From assembly GCA_050261515.1 (NCBI GenBank), contig JBLNDJ010000042.1:124001-188000 (forward strand): a stretch of 64,000 nt of DNA. The letters run 5' to 3'. The notes under the pieces were generated by a model. The model made no database searches and was not told the DNA's origin. It saw only the letters and a list, made by a program, of their open reading frames with translations. Below, in pieces: positions 33,117 to 41,758 of the stretch (position 1 is its first letter; every line of letters begins with the position of its first letter). Source of the stretch: JBLNDJ01 sp050261515 (GTDB lineage Bacteria; Acidobacteriota; Terriglobia; Bryobacterales; Bryobacteraceae). The translations under genes and the position numbers were made by a program.

Positions 33117-33170
33117 ATGCGAAAGCCGAACCTGCTCGTCATCGGCGCCGATGATTCGCACTGTAAAAAG
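33117..33170 (+). pseudogene. Remnant of a sulfatase gene 5' end
   Basis: MRKPNLLVIGADDSHCKK resembles the first residues of type I sulfatases (x-K-P-N-L-L-x-I-x-A-D-D). Homology stops at about 33170 and the rest of the gene is absent, the 3' end of the PEP-CTERM gene following at once. Too short to be certain. Confidence 0.4.
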
Positions 33171-33180
33171 GAGGCGCCCC

Positions 33181-33819
33181 TCAGCGGCCATCGTGGCGCG
33201 TCTTGCGGAGACGCAAGACTCCCAGGGCAAGCAGGCCGGAGCCGATGAGCGCGCAACTGGCTGGTTCGGGCACGCTGGAGTCGCCGAGTAACTGGAAAGA
33301 CTCGGCCCCGCGGAAGCCGAGGGTGTTGGTCTGCCTAGCGATAATCCCGCCGCCATCCGGCCCAATCCCGTTGTTTTGATCCCAGTACACCGGGCCATCG
33401 GTGGCGACGGCGTTCCCGAGAGTCAGGTAATAAAGCGTGCCGGAAGAAACGCCGATGTTCGGAAGCGCAAACGAGAGGGAAACGACGTCGTAGCCCCAAC
33501 TGCTAAACAGAAACGTGCTGGATGCGATCGAGGCTGTGCCCGACGCGATTTCGTTGCCGAAAAACTGCGTGCCGATGGACCAATCCACGGAAGATACCGC
33601 GCTTCCCGAGTACAGCCATACTCCGAAGTTCACGCCCGTGAGCGTAGCTGGAGAATTAAGCGTGAAGGAATTGGAGACGCTATACCCCAAATCCGCCGGT
33701 CCTATCGTGTAGGCATTCGTAGTTCCATCAATGGGGTAATTGTCGAAAACCACAGTCCCTGCGAATGCGGGGGCAGCAATCAAACAGGCAGCAACCACGA
33801 GTATGCGGACGTTTAGCAT
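33181..33819 (-). CDS. PEP-CTERM exported protein
   Basis: About 212 residues. The ATG at 33819 opens a signal peptide (RILVVAACLIAAPAFAG). The body is Ser/Thr/Gly-rich beta structure (YSVSNSFTLNSPATLTGVNF) like other choice-of-anchor surface proteins. The C-terminal sorting signal is VPEPASCALIGSGLLALGVL with a basic RLRKTRHDGR tail. It is the second intact PEP-CTERM protein of the window and differs in body from the one at 12365-12997. Confidence 0.88.
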   Translation of the reverse strand: MLNVRILVVAACLIAAPAFAGTVVFDNYPIDGTTNAYTIGPADLGYSVSNSFTLNSPATLTGVNFGVWLYSGSAVSSVDWSIGTQFFGNEIASGTASIASSTFLFSSWGYDVVSLSFALPNIGVSSGTLYYLTLGNAVATDGPVYWDQNNGIGPDGGGIIARQTNTLGFRGAESFQLLGDSSVPEPASCALIGSGLLALGVLRLRKTRHDGR

Positions 33820-33954
33820 CGGTTTATCCGGAATCCTGAGACTATCATCCGCGCATAAAACAGACAAGGAAATTCCGCGGCAGCGGAGTACCATTCCGGT
33901 AACGGTACTGTGGGTGCCTGCATTTGAAAGGGGGGCGGGATGAAGCCCCCCATC

Positions 33955-36501
33955 CTACTCCGTCCGCAACGCACTCATCGGATCAATCGAGGCAGCCCGC
34001 AGAGCCGGGATGATCGCAGCCAGAAACGCGCACACGGCGAGCGCCGCGATCGCGACCGCGAGCGGCACGGGGTCCCAGCTCTTCACGCCGTACAACTGCG
34101 CCGACATCAGCCGTCCCGCCCCGACCGCGAGCGGAACGCCGAGGACAAGACCGACGGCCACCATGCGGAACGCGCCCGCAAGCACGAGCCGCAGCACGCC
34201 GCGCGAATCCGCCCCGAGCGCCATCCGTACGCCGATCTCGCTGGTCCGCTGCGCCACCGTGTACGCCGTCACGCCGTAGAGCCCCACCGCCGCCAGAATC
34301 AGCGCCACCACGCCGAACAGGCCTGCCAGGCCCGCCACGGCGCGCTCCTGGTCGAAGACCGCCGCGATCTGGTCCTTCATCGTGCGTACGCCGACTACGG
34401 TCAGGTTCGGGTCCGCTTCCGCGAACGTCTTGCGCAGCAGCGGCTCGAGCGCGCCCGGCGCCAGGCGCGTGCGCAGCATCGCGGCGCCGATGAAGTGCGA
34501 GCGCGAATCCACCATCTGGAGGATGTCCTCCTTGTACTGCGTAGTCTGGGGGAGCGGGAGAAAAAACATGGGCCGTGCGGGTTGCGCCGGCTGGGTGTAC
34601 TTGGCGTCGCGCACCACGCCGACGATGCGGAACGAGCGCGCGTACTGTGGCAGATCGAGCCCGAAGTGCTTGTCGAGCGGGTCTTCCTTCGGGAAGAACC
34701 GGCGCACGAATGCTTCGTTCACCACCGCGACGTTCTCCGAAGTCTGCGTGTCGGCCTCGGTGATGCCGCGCCCGCGCAGCACGGGCTGGCCGACGGTCTC
34801 GAAGTGGCCCGCGCTGACGCGGTCCCAGGAGGCCACGGAGTTCTCGTTCAACTCCGCAGGAGGATGCCCGTCCACGTAGATCATCTCGCTCCAATTGCTC
34901 GTCAGCGGCGAATACATCGCGAGACTCGCGCGCTCGATGCCGGGCACGCGCTCCAGGCGGTTCCGCAAGTCGCGATAGAGCGCGTCGAGGCGCTCCTGCG
35001 AATAGGTCGCCGGCGGTGGATTTACGGCGACGCTCACCAGCCCGTCGGCGCGGAACCCGAAGTCCTGGCGCTCCAGGTTGCCCAGGCTGCGGGCCAGCAT
35101 CGCCGCGCCCGCCACCAGCACCACCGAGAGCGCCGCCTGCACGACGAGCAGCGCTTTCCGGGAAATGGAGGAATGGTCGCGCGTGCTGCGATTGGCGCCG
35201 CGCAGCGCCTCGACCGGATCGCGGCGCGTGGCGAGCCACGCGGGCGCCGCGCCGAAAATCATACCGGTCACAAGCGACAGCCCGAATGCGAACGCCAGCA
35301 CGGGCAGGGAAGGCGTAGTGCGGAACGGCAGGTAGGTGGCCCCGCTGAAGGCCAGCGCGATGAGCGACTTTTCGGCCGCCCACGCAACGAACATGCCCGC
35401 GACGCCGCCCCCGACTGCCAGCAAAACGCTCTCGGTGAGCGCCTGGCGGATGAGCCGCCCGCGCGAGGCGCCGAGCGCCAGCCGGATCGACGTCTGCGCG
35501 CGCCGCGCCGTCGCGCGCGCGATCAGCAGGTTCGCCACGTTGGCGCAGGCGATCAGCAGCACCAGCCCGCACACCGAAAGCAGGATTTGCAGGCTGCGGC
35601 TGTAGCCCTCGCGCATCTCCTCGACGCCGTTGCCCGCCGGAATCACCTCGATGTGCTGCTTCGGCAGCACGCCGCGCAGGGCGCTCATCCAGACGGCCGG
35701 ATAGCCTGCGTCGTGCTCCATCCATTGCCGCAGCACGGTGGTGAGATGCGCGGACATACCGGCGGTCGCCGCCCCCGGCTTCAACCGTCCGATGGCGCGC
35801 AGCCACCCCGAAATGGACTGTCGCAACAGCGCGTTCGAGCCCCGGAGGAGCGGCTCCTGCTGAAGCGGAAGCCAGAAATCCGGCGGATTGCTGCGCAGCG
35901 TGTCGCCGAAGAAACCCGGAGGCGCGACGCCCACGATCGTGAACGGCTGCCCTTCAATGACCGCCACGGAGCCGATGGCCGCCGGGTCCGCGCCCCATTC
36001 CTTCTGCCACGAGCGGTAGCTCAGCACCGTTATGGGCGCGGCCGATGCGGTGTCGTCGGCCCGCGTGAAGAGGCGCCCGGCGAACGGCCGTATTCCGAAA
36101 ACGTCGAAGTAGTTGCCGGTGACGAACTCGCCGTCGAGTGGCTTGGCGACGCGGTCGATCTTCGGCCGCAGCACGCTGTAGCGCGAGGTTGACGCCTGGA
36201 ACGCCGCGACCTGCTCGAACTCGGGAGCCGAATCCCGCAGCCGCTCAAACAGGGGATACGAGTACATCCCCCAGTTGTCCTGCGGCCCGCCCTCTACGCA
36301 GCAGTCATTGCCCGACCCGATGCGGTACAGACTGCCCGGCGATGCGACCGGCAGCGACCGCAGCATCACGTCGTGCATCAGCGAAAAGATCGCGGTGGTC
36401 CCGCCGATCCCGAGCGCCAGCGTCAGCACCGCGGTGAGCGTGAACACAGGCGAGCGGCGGAACTGGCGAACCGCATAGGCAGCGTCTCCCGAGAGGTTCA
36501 T
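33955..36501 (-). CDS. ADOP-type MacB/FtsX-fold permease
   Basis: 848 residues. The N-terminus DAAYAVRQFRRSPVFTLTAV, followed by LTLALGIGGTTAIFSLMHDV, is typical of the acidobacterial duplicated orphan permease group. Two MacB-like periplasmic domains alternate with two FtsX cores of about four helices each; the second core contains GLYGVTAYTVAQRTSEIGVR and MALGADSRGVLRLVLAGAF. The usual ATP-binding partner is not adjacent, as the group name implies. Substrate unknown; MacB relatives export peptides, lipids or drugs. The gene stands alone, with a leaderless-type -10 box. Confidence 0.93.
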   Translation of the reverse strand: MNLSGDAAYAVRQFRRSPVFTLTAVLTLALGIGGTTAIFSLMHDVMLRSLPVASPGSLYRIGSGNDCCVEGGPQDNWGMYSYPLFERLRDSAPEFEQVAAFQASTSRYSVLRPKIDRVAKPLDGEFVTGNYFDVFGIRPFAGRLFTRADDTASAAPITVLSYRSWQKEWGADPAAIGSVAVIEGQPFTIVGVAPPGFFGDTLRSNPPDFWLPLQQEPLLRGSNALLRQSISGWLRAIGRLKPGAATAGMSAHLTTVLRQWMEHDAGYPAVWMSALRGVLPKQHIEVIPAGNGVEEMREGYSRSLQILLSVCGLVLLIACANVANLLIARATARRAQTSIRLALGASRGRLIRQALTESVLLAVGGGVAGMFVAWAAEKSLIALAFSGATYLPFRTTPSLPVLAFAFGLSLVTGMIFGAAPAWLATRRDPVEALRGANRSTRDHSSISRKALLVVQAALSVVLVAGAAMLARSLGNLERQDFGFRADGLVSVAVNPPPATYSQERLDALYRDLRNRLERVPGIERASLAMYSPLTSNWSEMIYVDGHPPAELNENSVASWDRVSAGHFETVGQPVLRGRGITEADTQTSENVAVVNEAFVRRFFPKEDPLDKHFGLDLPQYARSFRIVGVVRDAKYTQPAQPARPMFFLPLPQTTQYKEDILQMVDSRSHFIGAAMLRTRLAPGALEPLLRKTFAEADPNLTVVGVRTMKDQIAAVFDQERAVAGLAGLFGVVALILAAVGLYGVTAYTVAQRTSEIGVRMALGADSRGVLRLVLAGAFRMVAVGLVLGVPLAVGAGRLMSAQLYGVKSWDPVPLAVAIAALAVCAFLAAIIPALRAASIDPMSALRTE

Positions 36502-36508
36502 CGGAAAG

Positions 36509-36514
36509 AGAATA
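36509..36514 (-). promoter_or_regulatory. -10 box of the ADOP permease gene (leaderless type)
   Basis: TATTCT on the minus strand ends 7 nt before the ATG at 36501; no Shine-Dalgarno. Confidence 0.5.
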
Positions 36515-36595
36515 CGCTCCGCTCGCCCGGAATGTTCCCGGACATTCCCTCACGGCGTGCTCGGGAGACGGGGCCGCCCGCCCCCAAGTGTTCCC

Positions 36596-37285
36596 TCACG
36601 ACACGCGCGTGGGAGACATGGACTGAAGAAGCTCGACGAACGCTTCTCCGGCCGGCGAAGTCTTGGCCTTGCTTTCCCGCACGATCTCTTTCGCGGCCAG
36701 CTTCTGGCCGTAAAGGGCTTTGTTGGCATCGTCATCGGACCGCAACGTAGAGCCCGACAGCGAAATGCCGCCGAACACGCCCCGCGCGCGCGACCAGGAA
36801 AGGATCTCGGCCCTCATCGCGGCGTCCGTCTCGGCCGACGTTGTCCGCCCGACCGGCCCGGCCGCCGCCGATGCGTCCGCTCCGAGTTTCACCTTGCTCG
36901 ACAACACCGAGTTGGCGCCCTTCTCATTCATGATCAGGAGCACGAAATCTGTCGCCTCGCCCCCGATCTGCAACCCGAAGCTCGCGCCTTCGAGCGCGAC
37001 CATGGCCGGAGCGCTCCAGGGTCCGTTGAAATCCGCACCCGTCCGGCACGTCATTGCTCCCCTGCCGTAGCTCGCCCCCACCATAAACGCCGCCTTTTTC
37101 ACCGACGGGAAGACCACCACACAATAGGCTTTGTTCAACAGGTCTCTCGGGATTCCGGTGTCGGGCATCCCCAGGATTTCCTTGAGGACGTCGTGCGACT
37201 CCTTGAGGCGCTCGTTTTCCTTTTCCTGCGCGGCGAGCTGGAACGCACAGCACGCACAAAGCGCTACGGCCGCCAGTTTTTTCAT
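36596..37285 (-). CDS. Secreted SYLF/YSC84-domain lipid-binding protein
   Basis: 229 residues. A short signal peptide (KKLAAVALCACCAFQLAA) precedes the SYLF (DUF500) domain: IPRDLLNKAYCVVVFPSVKK, then ASYGRGAMTCR, SFGLQIGGEATDFVLLIMN and the terminal GVFGGISLSGSTLRSDDDAN. The eukaryotic relatives bind phosphoinositides; bacterial ones are exported and poorly characterised. Ribosome binding site AAGGAG upstream. No partner gene is evident. Confidence 0.9.
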   Translation of the reverse strand: MKKLAAVALCACCAFQLAAQEKENERLKESHDVLKEILGMPDTGIPRDLLNKAYCVVVFPSVKKAAFMVGASYGRGAMTCRTGADFNGPWSAPAMVALEGASFGLQIGGEATDFVLLIMNEKGANSVLSSKVKLGADASAAAGPVGRTTSAETDAAMRAEILSWSRARGVFGGISLSGSTLRSDDDANKALYGQKLAAKEIVRESKAKTSPAGEAFVELLQSMSPTRVS

Positions 37286-37471
37286 GGCTATCGCTCCTTT
37301 CGCCGGAGGCCTCGGTCAGGCGGCCGCCGCGAGTCCCGCACGCCGGCGCACCAACTCCGGCGCCTCGCCGCGAGTCGGGCGCGCGCGCCAACTCCAACGC
37401 CTGTCCCGGCGTGATGAAAGATGCTCCCCAAAACGTCCGGGCGTAATTTTTTTTGTGTGCTGATATACGGG

Positions 37472-37606
37472 ATGAGATCCGCCCTGGTCCTCTGCCTGCT
37501 CGCCCTGCCGCTGCCGGCCCAGGTCGAGCGCATCGACATTAGCGCCGCGTCTCCCATGCAGGCGGTCGCAGATGACCCTGATGCGGTGCGCCTGACCCAA
37601 AGCTGA
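37472..37606 (+). CDS. Possible short secreted peptide or gene fragment
   Basis: 44 codons beginning with a signal-peptide-like stretch (MRSALVLCLLALPLPAQ) then 27 residues with no known pattern. It ends 26 bp before the ComEA-like gene, on the same strand. No ribosome binding site is seen. It could be a 5' remnant of a larger secreted protein rather than a working gene. Confidence 0.3.
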   Translation: MRSALVLCLLALPLPAQVERIDISAASPMQAVADDPDAVRLTQS

Positions 37607-37632
37607 CCTACAATCACAGCAGGAGGGGAGCT

Positions 37633-37947
37633 GTGACAAAACTGGGACGGCTCGTAATGTTCCTGGCGGTGCTCTGCGCGCTGGCCGCTTTTCCGCGAGC
37701 GTCGTTCGCGGACCAAGCCGCGAAGCACCCCACCGCGGCCGCCAAGAGCGCCGCGCTGGTCGATATCAACACCGCGAGCGAGGCGGAGCTGAAGGCGCTG
37801 CCCGGCATCGGCGACGCTTACGCCGCGAAGATCGTGCAGAACCGGCCCTACAAATCGAAGGCCGACCTCGAGCGCAAGAACGTAATTCCCAAGGCGACCT
37901 ACGACAAGGTCAAGAGCCTGATCATCGCCAAGCAGCCGGCGAAGTAG
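37633..37947 (+). CDS. ComEA-like helix-hairpin-helix protein, secreted
   Basis: 104 residues. A strong AGGAGGGG (37621-37628) precedes the GTG start. The N-terminus is a signal peptide or anchor (LVMFLAVLCALAAFPRASFA); the C-terminal HhH DNA-binding module is VDINTASEAELKALPGIGDA, then YKSKADLERKNVIPKATYD. This is the minimal form of ComEA, the periplasmic DNA receptor that pulls DNA in during transformation. No other competence genes are adjacent, so a competence role is inferred from the family only. Confidence 0.88.
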   Translation: MTKLGRLVMFLAVLCALAAFPRASFADQAAKHPTAAAKSAALVDINTASEAELKALPGIGDAYAAKIVQNRPYKSKADLERKNVIPKATYDKVKSLIIAKQPAK

Positions 37948-37949
37948 CG

Positions 37950-38990
37950 TTATTTGGGCGGCGGCAGCGTTACCACGCCCATGTCCTTCGGCGACGAGTA
38001 AATCGTCACGCCCGCGGGCGCAGCGGGCGCGGGTGTCGCGGCGCGCGGCGCCGTCGCCGCCTGTGCACGCCGCCGCGCGCTCTCGACCGCGGCCTGAACC
38101 GACTTCTTCAGCTCGTCTTCGGGAATCGAGAACGCGAGCTTTACCGTGTTGCGTTCCGCGCGCAGCGCCAGCTTTTCGAGGATCGCCGCGGCCTGCTTCG
38201 AGTTCCGGTTCCCCTGCGCGGCCAGGCCGATGAGCAGCTGCAGCGCCGCCGCGATGTTCTGCGCATCCTCGGGCGTGCGCGTCGTCAGGTCGGCGGCCAC
38301 GTCGAGAGTCGGGCCGAGCCTCACGCCGCCGCTCGCCTGCTCGATCGATCGCAGCATCTGCATCTGAGGATTGTCCGCGGCCTTCCCGGACGCGATGCCG
38401 CCCGCGAGCCCCACCGGCGGCGTGATCGAGACGAACCAGATGTCGTGCGCCGCCGCGAGCTCCGCAGCCCTGGCCTCGAGCGCGGCGCCCGGCCCGGGAC
38501 CGCTGTCGCGCGCCGCAATCACGCTGCGCAGCATCGCCGGGTCGCCGCCGGCGATCAGCGTGTTGCTGAGGCAGGCAAATGCCATCGGCTGCTGCTGCTG
38601 CCTGGCCGGCGCCAGGATCTGGACGCCCTGGAACATCGACGCGGTCATGTCCGGACCGGCGGCCATCTCGGCAAAGCGCGTCGGGTCGAACGAACCGCGC
38701 ATCAGGAACACGGTCCGCGATCTTTCCGGCGATGCGATCAGGACTTCGTCGATATCACGCGGATCGATCCCCGTGGCCGCGATGAACTTGTCCGAGGCCC
38801 CGGCCTCCATCTTTGCGCTGGCTTCGGAAACAATGGCCTGGCCGATCGCCGACGCCTTCACCTGCCGCAGGTTGATGCCCACGAGCACGCGCGAGCCGGG
38901 AGGCGCGAACCGCAGGAGCGGCGACTCGGCGGCGCACGCAACCGCGCACAGCGGCAGGAGCGCGAAAAGAGCAAACGGGCGATTCCGCAT
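37950..38990 (-). CDS. Secreted protein of unknown function (tandem paralogue A)
   Basis: 346 residues with a signal peptide (FALFALLPLCAVACAAES). The body follows the pattern of the neighbouring gene at 39012-39929: an opening LRFAPPGSRVLVGINLRQVK, GIDPRDIDEVLIASPE, a mid segment ending in ARAAELAAAHDIWFVSI, and SIEQASGGVRLGPTLDVAAD. The C-terminus adds a Pro/Ala-rich linker. The TATAAT at 39000-39005 lies 9 nt before its ATG. No family could be named. Confidence 0.75.
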   Translation of the reverse strand: MRNRPFALFALLPLCAVACAAESPLLRFAPPGSRVLVGINLRQVKASAIGQAIVSEASAKMEAGASDKFIAATGIDPRDIDEVLIASPERSRTVFLMRGSFDPTRFAEMAAGPDMTASMFQGVQILAPARQQQQPMAFACLSNTLIAGGDPAMLRSVIAARDSGPGPGAALEARAAELAAAHDIWFVSITPPVGLAGGIASGKAADNPQMQMLRSIEQASGGVRLGPTLDVAADLTTRTPEDAQNIAAALQLLIGLAAQGNRNSKQAAAILEKLALRAERNTVKLAFSIPEDELKKSVQAAVESARRRAQAATAPRAATPAPAAPAGVTIYSSPKDMGVVTLPPPK

Positions 38991-38999
38991 ATCCGCCCG

Positions 39000-39005
39000 A
39001 TTATA
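39000..39005 (-). promoter_or_regulatory. -10 box of paralogue A
   Basis: Consensus TATAAT on the minus strand, 9 nt from the ATG at 38990, giving a leader of only about 2-3 nt. It lies between the two tandem paralogues and suggests they have separate promoters. Confidence 0.5.
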
Positions 39006-39011
39006 CGCGGC

Positions 39012-39929
39012 TCAGCGGCCGGCCTGCTCGATGAGCGATTCCAGTTGCGCTTCCGGAAGCGAGAGGCCGAGCTTCAGCAGAGTGCCCTCGGCCTTCAGGT
39101 CGAGCCCGGCCGCGAGCGGCTGGCGTCCTCCGGGCCCGCTCGTCTGTACGATTCCCGAAAGGAACCGGACCACGTCGGCCAGGTTCGCCGCATCCTCCGC
39201 GGTCGCGGTGATCACTTCGGCCGAGAAGCGGACCGGGTCGCCGAACACGGCCCCGCCGCTCGCCTGCCGGATCGACCGGAGCGCATCGCCCTTCAGAGCG
39301 CCGCTCACGTTCGAATCCGGGAGCCCCTGGGCCAGCTCGGCGACCGGGACGTTCGAAACGAACCACGCGTGCGACGCGGCGCTGACGGCGTCCACGCGCG
39401 CCGCGAGATCCTGGCCCGGGCCTGCGCCGTTCTGCCGCCGCGCGATGGCGCCGCGCACGCTTTCTTCATCGCCCGCCACGGCAATCGATTCGCTGAGGAA
39501 GGCCACCGCCGCCGGCACGCCGTGGGGCGAAGAGGATACGGCGCGAGCGTTCGAGATCACCTCGACACCCTGGAAATTCGCGATCTCCGCGCCCGCGTTC
39601 CGCGCCAGTTCGATGATGCGGGCCGGCGCGAATGTGCCGCGCGCGGCGATCAGCTTGCGGTCGGAGCCCGCGGCGGCCGGGCTCGCAATCACGATCTCGT
39701 CGAGGTTGTAGCGCGGATCGAAGCCGCTGGCCTTCACGAATTCATCGAAGCCCTGGTCCTGCGAATCCGAAAAACGAGCCAGTGCGAAACGGCCGAACGG
39801 CGTCTTCTTCGCCTCGGCGACATTGACGCCCGAAACGACCCGCGCATCCGGCATGATGACCTTCAACAGCTCGCGATCGGCCGCGAGGCCCGCCGCCGAA
39901 ACCAAGAGAAGACACACAAGCGCGCGCAT
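39012..39929 (-). CDS. Secreted protein of unknown function (tandem paralogue B)
   Basis: 305 residues, signal peptide MRALVCLLLVSAAGLAADRE. Shares with paralogue A, in the same order: LKVIMPDARVVSGVNVAEAK, GFDPRYNLDEIVIASPAA, LAARVDAVSAASHAWFVSNV and SIRQASGGAVFGDPVRFSAE. It lacks the C-terminal Pro/Ala tail. Tandem duplication followed by divergence is the likely origin. Surface-exposed or periplasmic location is expected from the signal peptide. Confidence 0.75.
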   Translation of the reverse strand: MRALVCLLLVSAAGLAADRELLKVIMPDARVVSGVNVAEAKKTPFGRFALARFSDSQDQGFDEFVKASGFDPRYNLDEIVIASPAAAGSDRKLIAARGTFAPARIIELARNAGAEIANFQGVEVISNARAVSSSPHGVPAAVAFLSESIAVAGDEESVRGAIARRQNGAGPGQDLAARVDAVSAASHAWFVSNVPVAELAQGLPDSNVSGALKGDALRSIRQASGGAVFGDPVRFSAEVITATAEDAANLADVVRFLSGIVQTSGPGGRQPLAAGLDLKAEGTLLKLGLSLPEAQLESLIEQAGR

Positions 39930-39971
39930 AGAGGACCATCTCCAGGGTAACCAAAGGGCGCCCGCGCCGCC

Positions 39972-40439
39972 TCACAACCACCGGCGCACTTTGGATTGAT
40001 ACTCCCCGTACCGCCGGCCGAACGCTTCGAGCAGTCGCGCCTCTTCGACGGGGATCACCACCCGGTCCAGGTACGCGATCACAAGCGGCAGGAGCGCCAC
40101 CGGCCAGACCTGCCTCAGCATGCCGGCCTCCCCGAGATACGCAAGCGCGAGCCCGATGTACATCGGATTTCGCGTGAAGCGGTACGGTCCCCAGGTGACC
40201 ATCGTCGTCGAGGTCTCGCCCGGAACGCGCGTGGTTCGCGCTTTCCAGAAGAGCGCCCAGGCCCATCCCGCAAGCGCCGCGCCCGCCGCGAACAACGCGG
40301 CCCCCACGGCGCCGGCGAAGTCCGGCACGACGGGTCGCTTTGCGAACAAGAGGCGCTCGAGGCCGGCCCCGGCCAGATACGCCAGCATGAAAACGCAGGG
40401 CACCGGGAGTAGTGCCATCAAACGGCGAAATATTCCCAT
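39972..40439 (-). CDS. ICMT/PEMT-like membrane methyltransferase
   Basis: 155 residues with four to five membrane helices. The C-terminal core WGPYRFTRNPMYIGLALAYL followed by EEARLLEAFGRRYGEYQSKV is the isoprenylcysteine carboxyl methyltransferase / phospholipid methyltransferase fold, where the RNPMY and E-F-Y elements bind S-adenosylmethionine. The bacterial substrates of these small proteins are mostly unknown. It starts 3 bp after the stop of the acyltransferase-like gene and is co-transcribed with it. Confidence 0.85.
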   Translation of the reverse strand: MGIFRRLMALLPVPCVFMLAYLAGAGLERLLFAKRPVVPDFAGAVGAALFAAGAALAGWAWALFWKARTTRVPGETSTTMVTWGPYRFTRNPMYIGLALAYLGEAGMLRQVWPVALLPLVIAYLDRVVIPVEEARLLEAFGRRYGEYQSKVRRWL

Positions 40440-40442
40440 ATA

Positions 40443-41648
40443 TTACAGTTGCAGCCTCACTTTCAGCCGCGTCAGCACCGCCGCCGCGCCCAGTATGAAC
40501 GCCGTGAACAGCGCCGATTTCACCGCTCCCGGCCAGCCCGACGCTGTCAGCGCGCCCAGGCCGAATGCCCCGAACCCGATTGCGCCGTACCACAGATCCG
40601 GCAGCAGGTAAGTCAACAGAGTATTCGCGCCTGCCGGGCGCAGCGGAGCCGCCCACTTCGTCCGCCGCTTCACGTCGCAGATCCAGTAAAGCGCCATGAA
40701 AATGACCACGGATGTGAACGAGCACCACAGGCACCAGGACGGAGTCGCGCCCAGTTTCGTGAGCCCCATCGGCCGCAGCGCCAGTCCGGCCACCCACAGC
40801 GCCAGCGCGAAGCCGCCCGCCCAGAGCATCTTCTCGCGAAGCGTGGCGGCGATGCGCTTGTCGAGGAAAATGGCCGAGCACGCCACGCCCGCCATGATCA
40901 GCGACGGGAACGCGCCCGCGTCGAACGGCCATGCCCAATACGGAATCTGGCGGAGGAACGGCACCCATCCCGCCCGCGCCGCCGCGTTCAGAGCGACAAA
41001 CACGGCGAGCAGCGCAAACGGAGCCCACCGCTTGCGCCGCAGCGGGATGTACACGATCGCCGCCGCCAGATAGGCCCGCCCGATCAGCCCGAGAATCTCC
41101 CAGTATGAGAAGCTCAGCCACGCGGGGCCGTCCGGGGTGCTCCGCCGGTAAATGGCAAACAGCCCGATCATCGCCGCCAGACCCACTACTTTGAGCCCCT
41201 TGTAGAGCGCCTGCGGGCCCGTCCGCGGGTACACGTTCCAGAACAGGATGGCGGCCACCAGGAACCATGCCATCCAGGCTCCCCCGCGCATTCCGGTCAG
41301 CGCGGCGTCCGCCTGGCCTTGGTTCGCCAGCATGATCCCGAGCACGATCAGGCTGAGCGCTCGCGCCACAATATGGCTCCACAACCGCAGCATCGAGTCG
41401 CCCTTTTCGAGCCGCCGCTCGATGGCCAGCGGCATCGACATCCCCACGATGAACAGGAACGACGGGAAGACCATATCGACGTACGTCATGCCGTCCTGGC
41501 CCGGAGGCATGTGATACGTCCACCAGGGCAGGCCCGTGACGCCGGCCACGTCGTTGACGAAGACCATGACCGCCATCGTGAGGCCGCGAAACACATCGAC
41601 CGATTCGATGCGGCGTCGGCCGGGGAGCGCACCACTCAAGGAAGCCAT
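40443..41648 (-). CDS. Membrane acyltransferase of the NagX/HGSNAT-like (DUF5009) family
   Basis: About 401 residues with ten to eleven membrane helices. The opening RIESVDVFRGLTMAVMVFVN followed by DMVFPSFLFIVGMSMPLAIE is characteristic of the heparan-alpha-glucosaminide N-acetyltransferase-like family, which moves acetyl groups across the membrane onto amino sugars. PAGANTLLTYLLPDLWYGAI marks the C-terminal part. The ATG at 41648 is used rather than an upstream extension. It leads a two-gene operon with the ICMT-like gene. Confidence 0.85.
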   Translation of the reverse strand: MASLSGALPGRRRIESVDVFRGLTMAVMVFVNDVAGVTGLPWWTYHMPPGQDGMTYVDMVFPSFLFIVGMSMPLAIERRLEKGDSMLRLWSHIVARALSLIVLGIMLANQGQADAALTGMRGGAWMAWFLVAAILFWNVYPRTGPQALYKGLKVVGLAAMIGLFAIYRRSTPDGPAWLSFSYWEILGLIGRAYLAAAIVYIPLRRKRWAPFALLAVFVALNAAARAGWVPFLRQIPYWAWPFDAGAFPSLIMAGVACSAIFLDKRIAATLREKMLWAGGFALALWVAGLALRPMGLTKLGATPSWCLWCSFTSVVIFMALYWICDVKRRTKWAAPLRPAGANTLLTYLLPDLWYGAIGFGAFGLGALTASGWPGAVKSALFTAFILGAAAVLTRLKVRLQL

Positions 41649-41758
41649 GGGGACTACAATCTCTCGATTCGCGACCGCAATGCAAGTGGCGCGGATCACG
41701 GAGCCGGCCCCCATCCAGTTCCTTCGAACACCGACGATACAATCGAACTGTAACTAGG

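Noticed and set aside
33940..36192. 750-codon plus-strand open frame opposite the ADOP permease
   Set aside because: Low-complexity Arg/Gln/His-rich translation and exact overlap with a conserved minus-strand gene mark it as a shadow.
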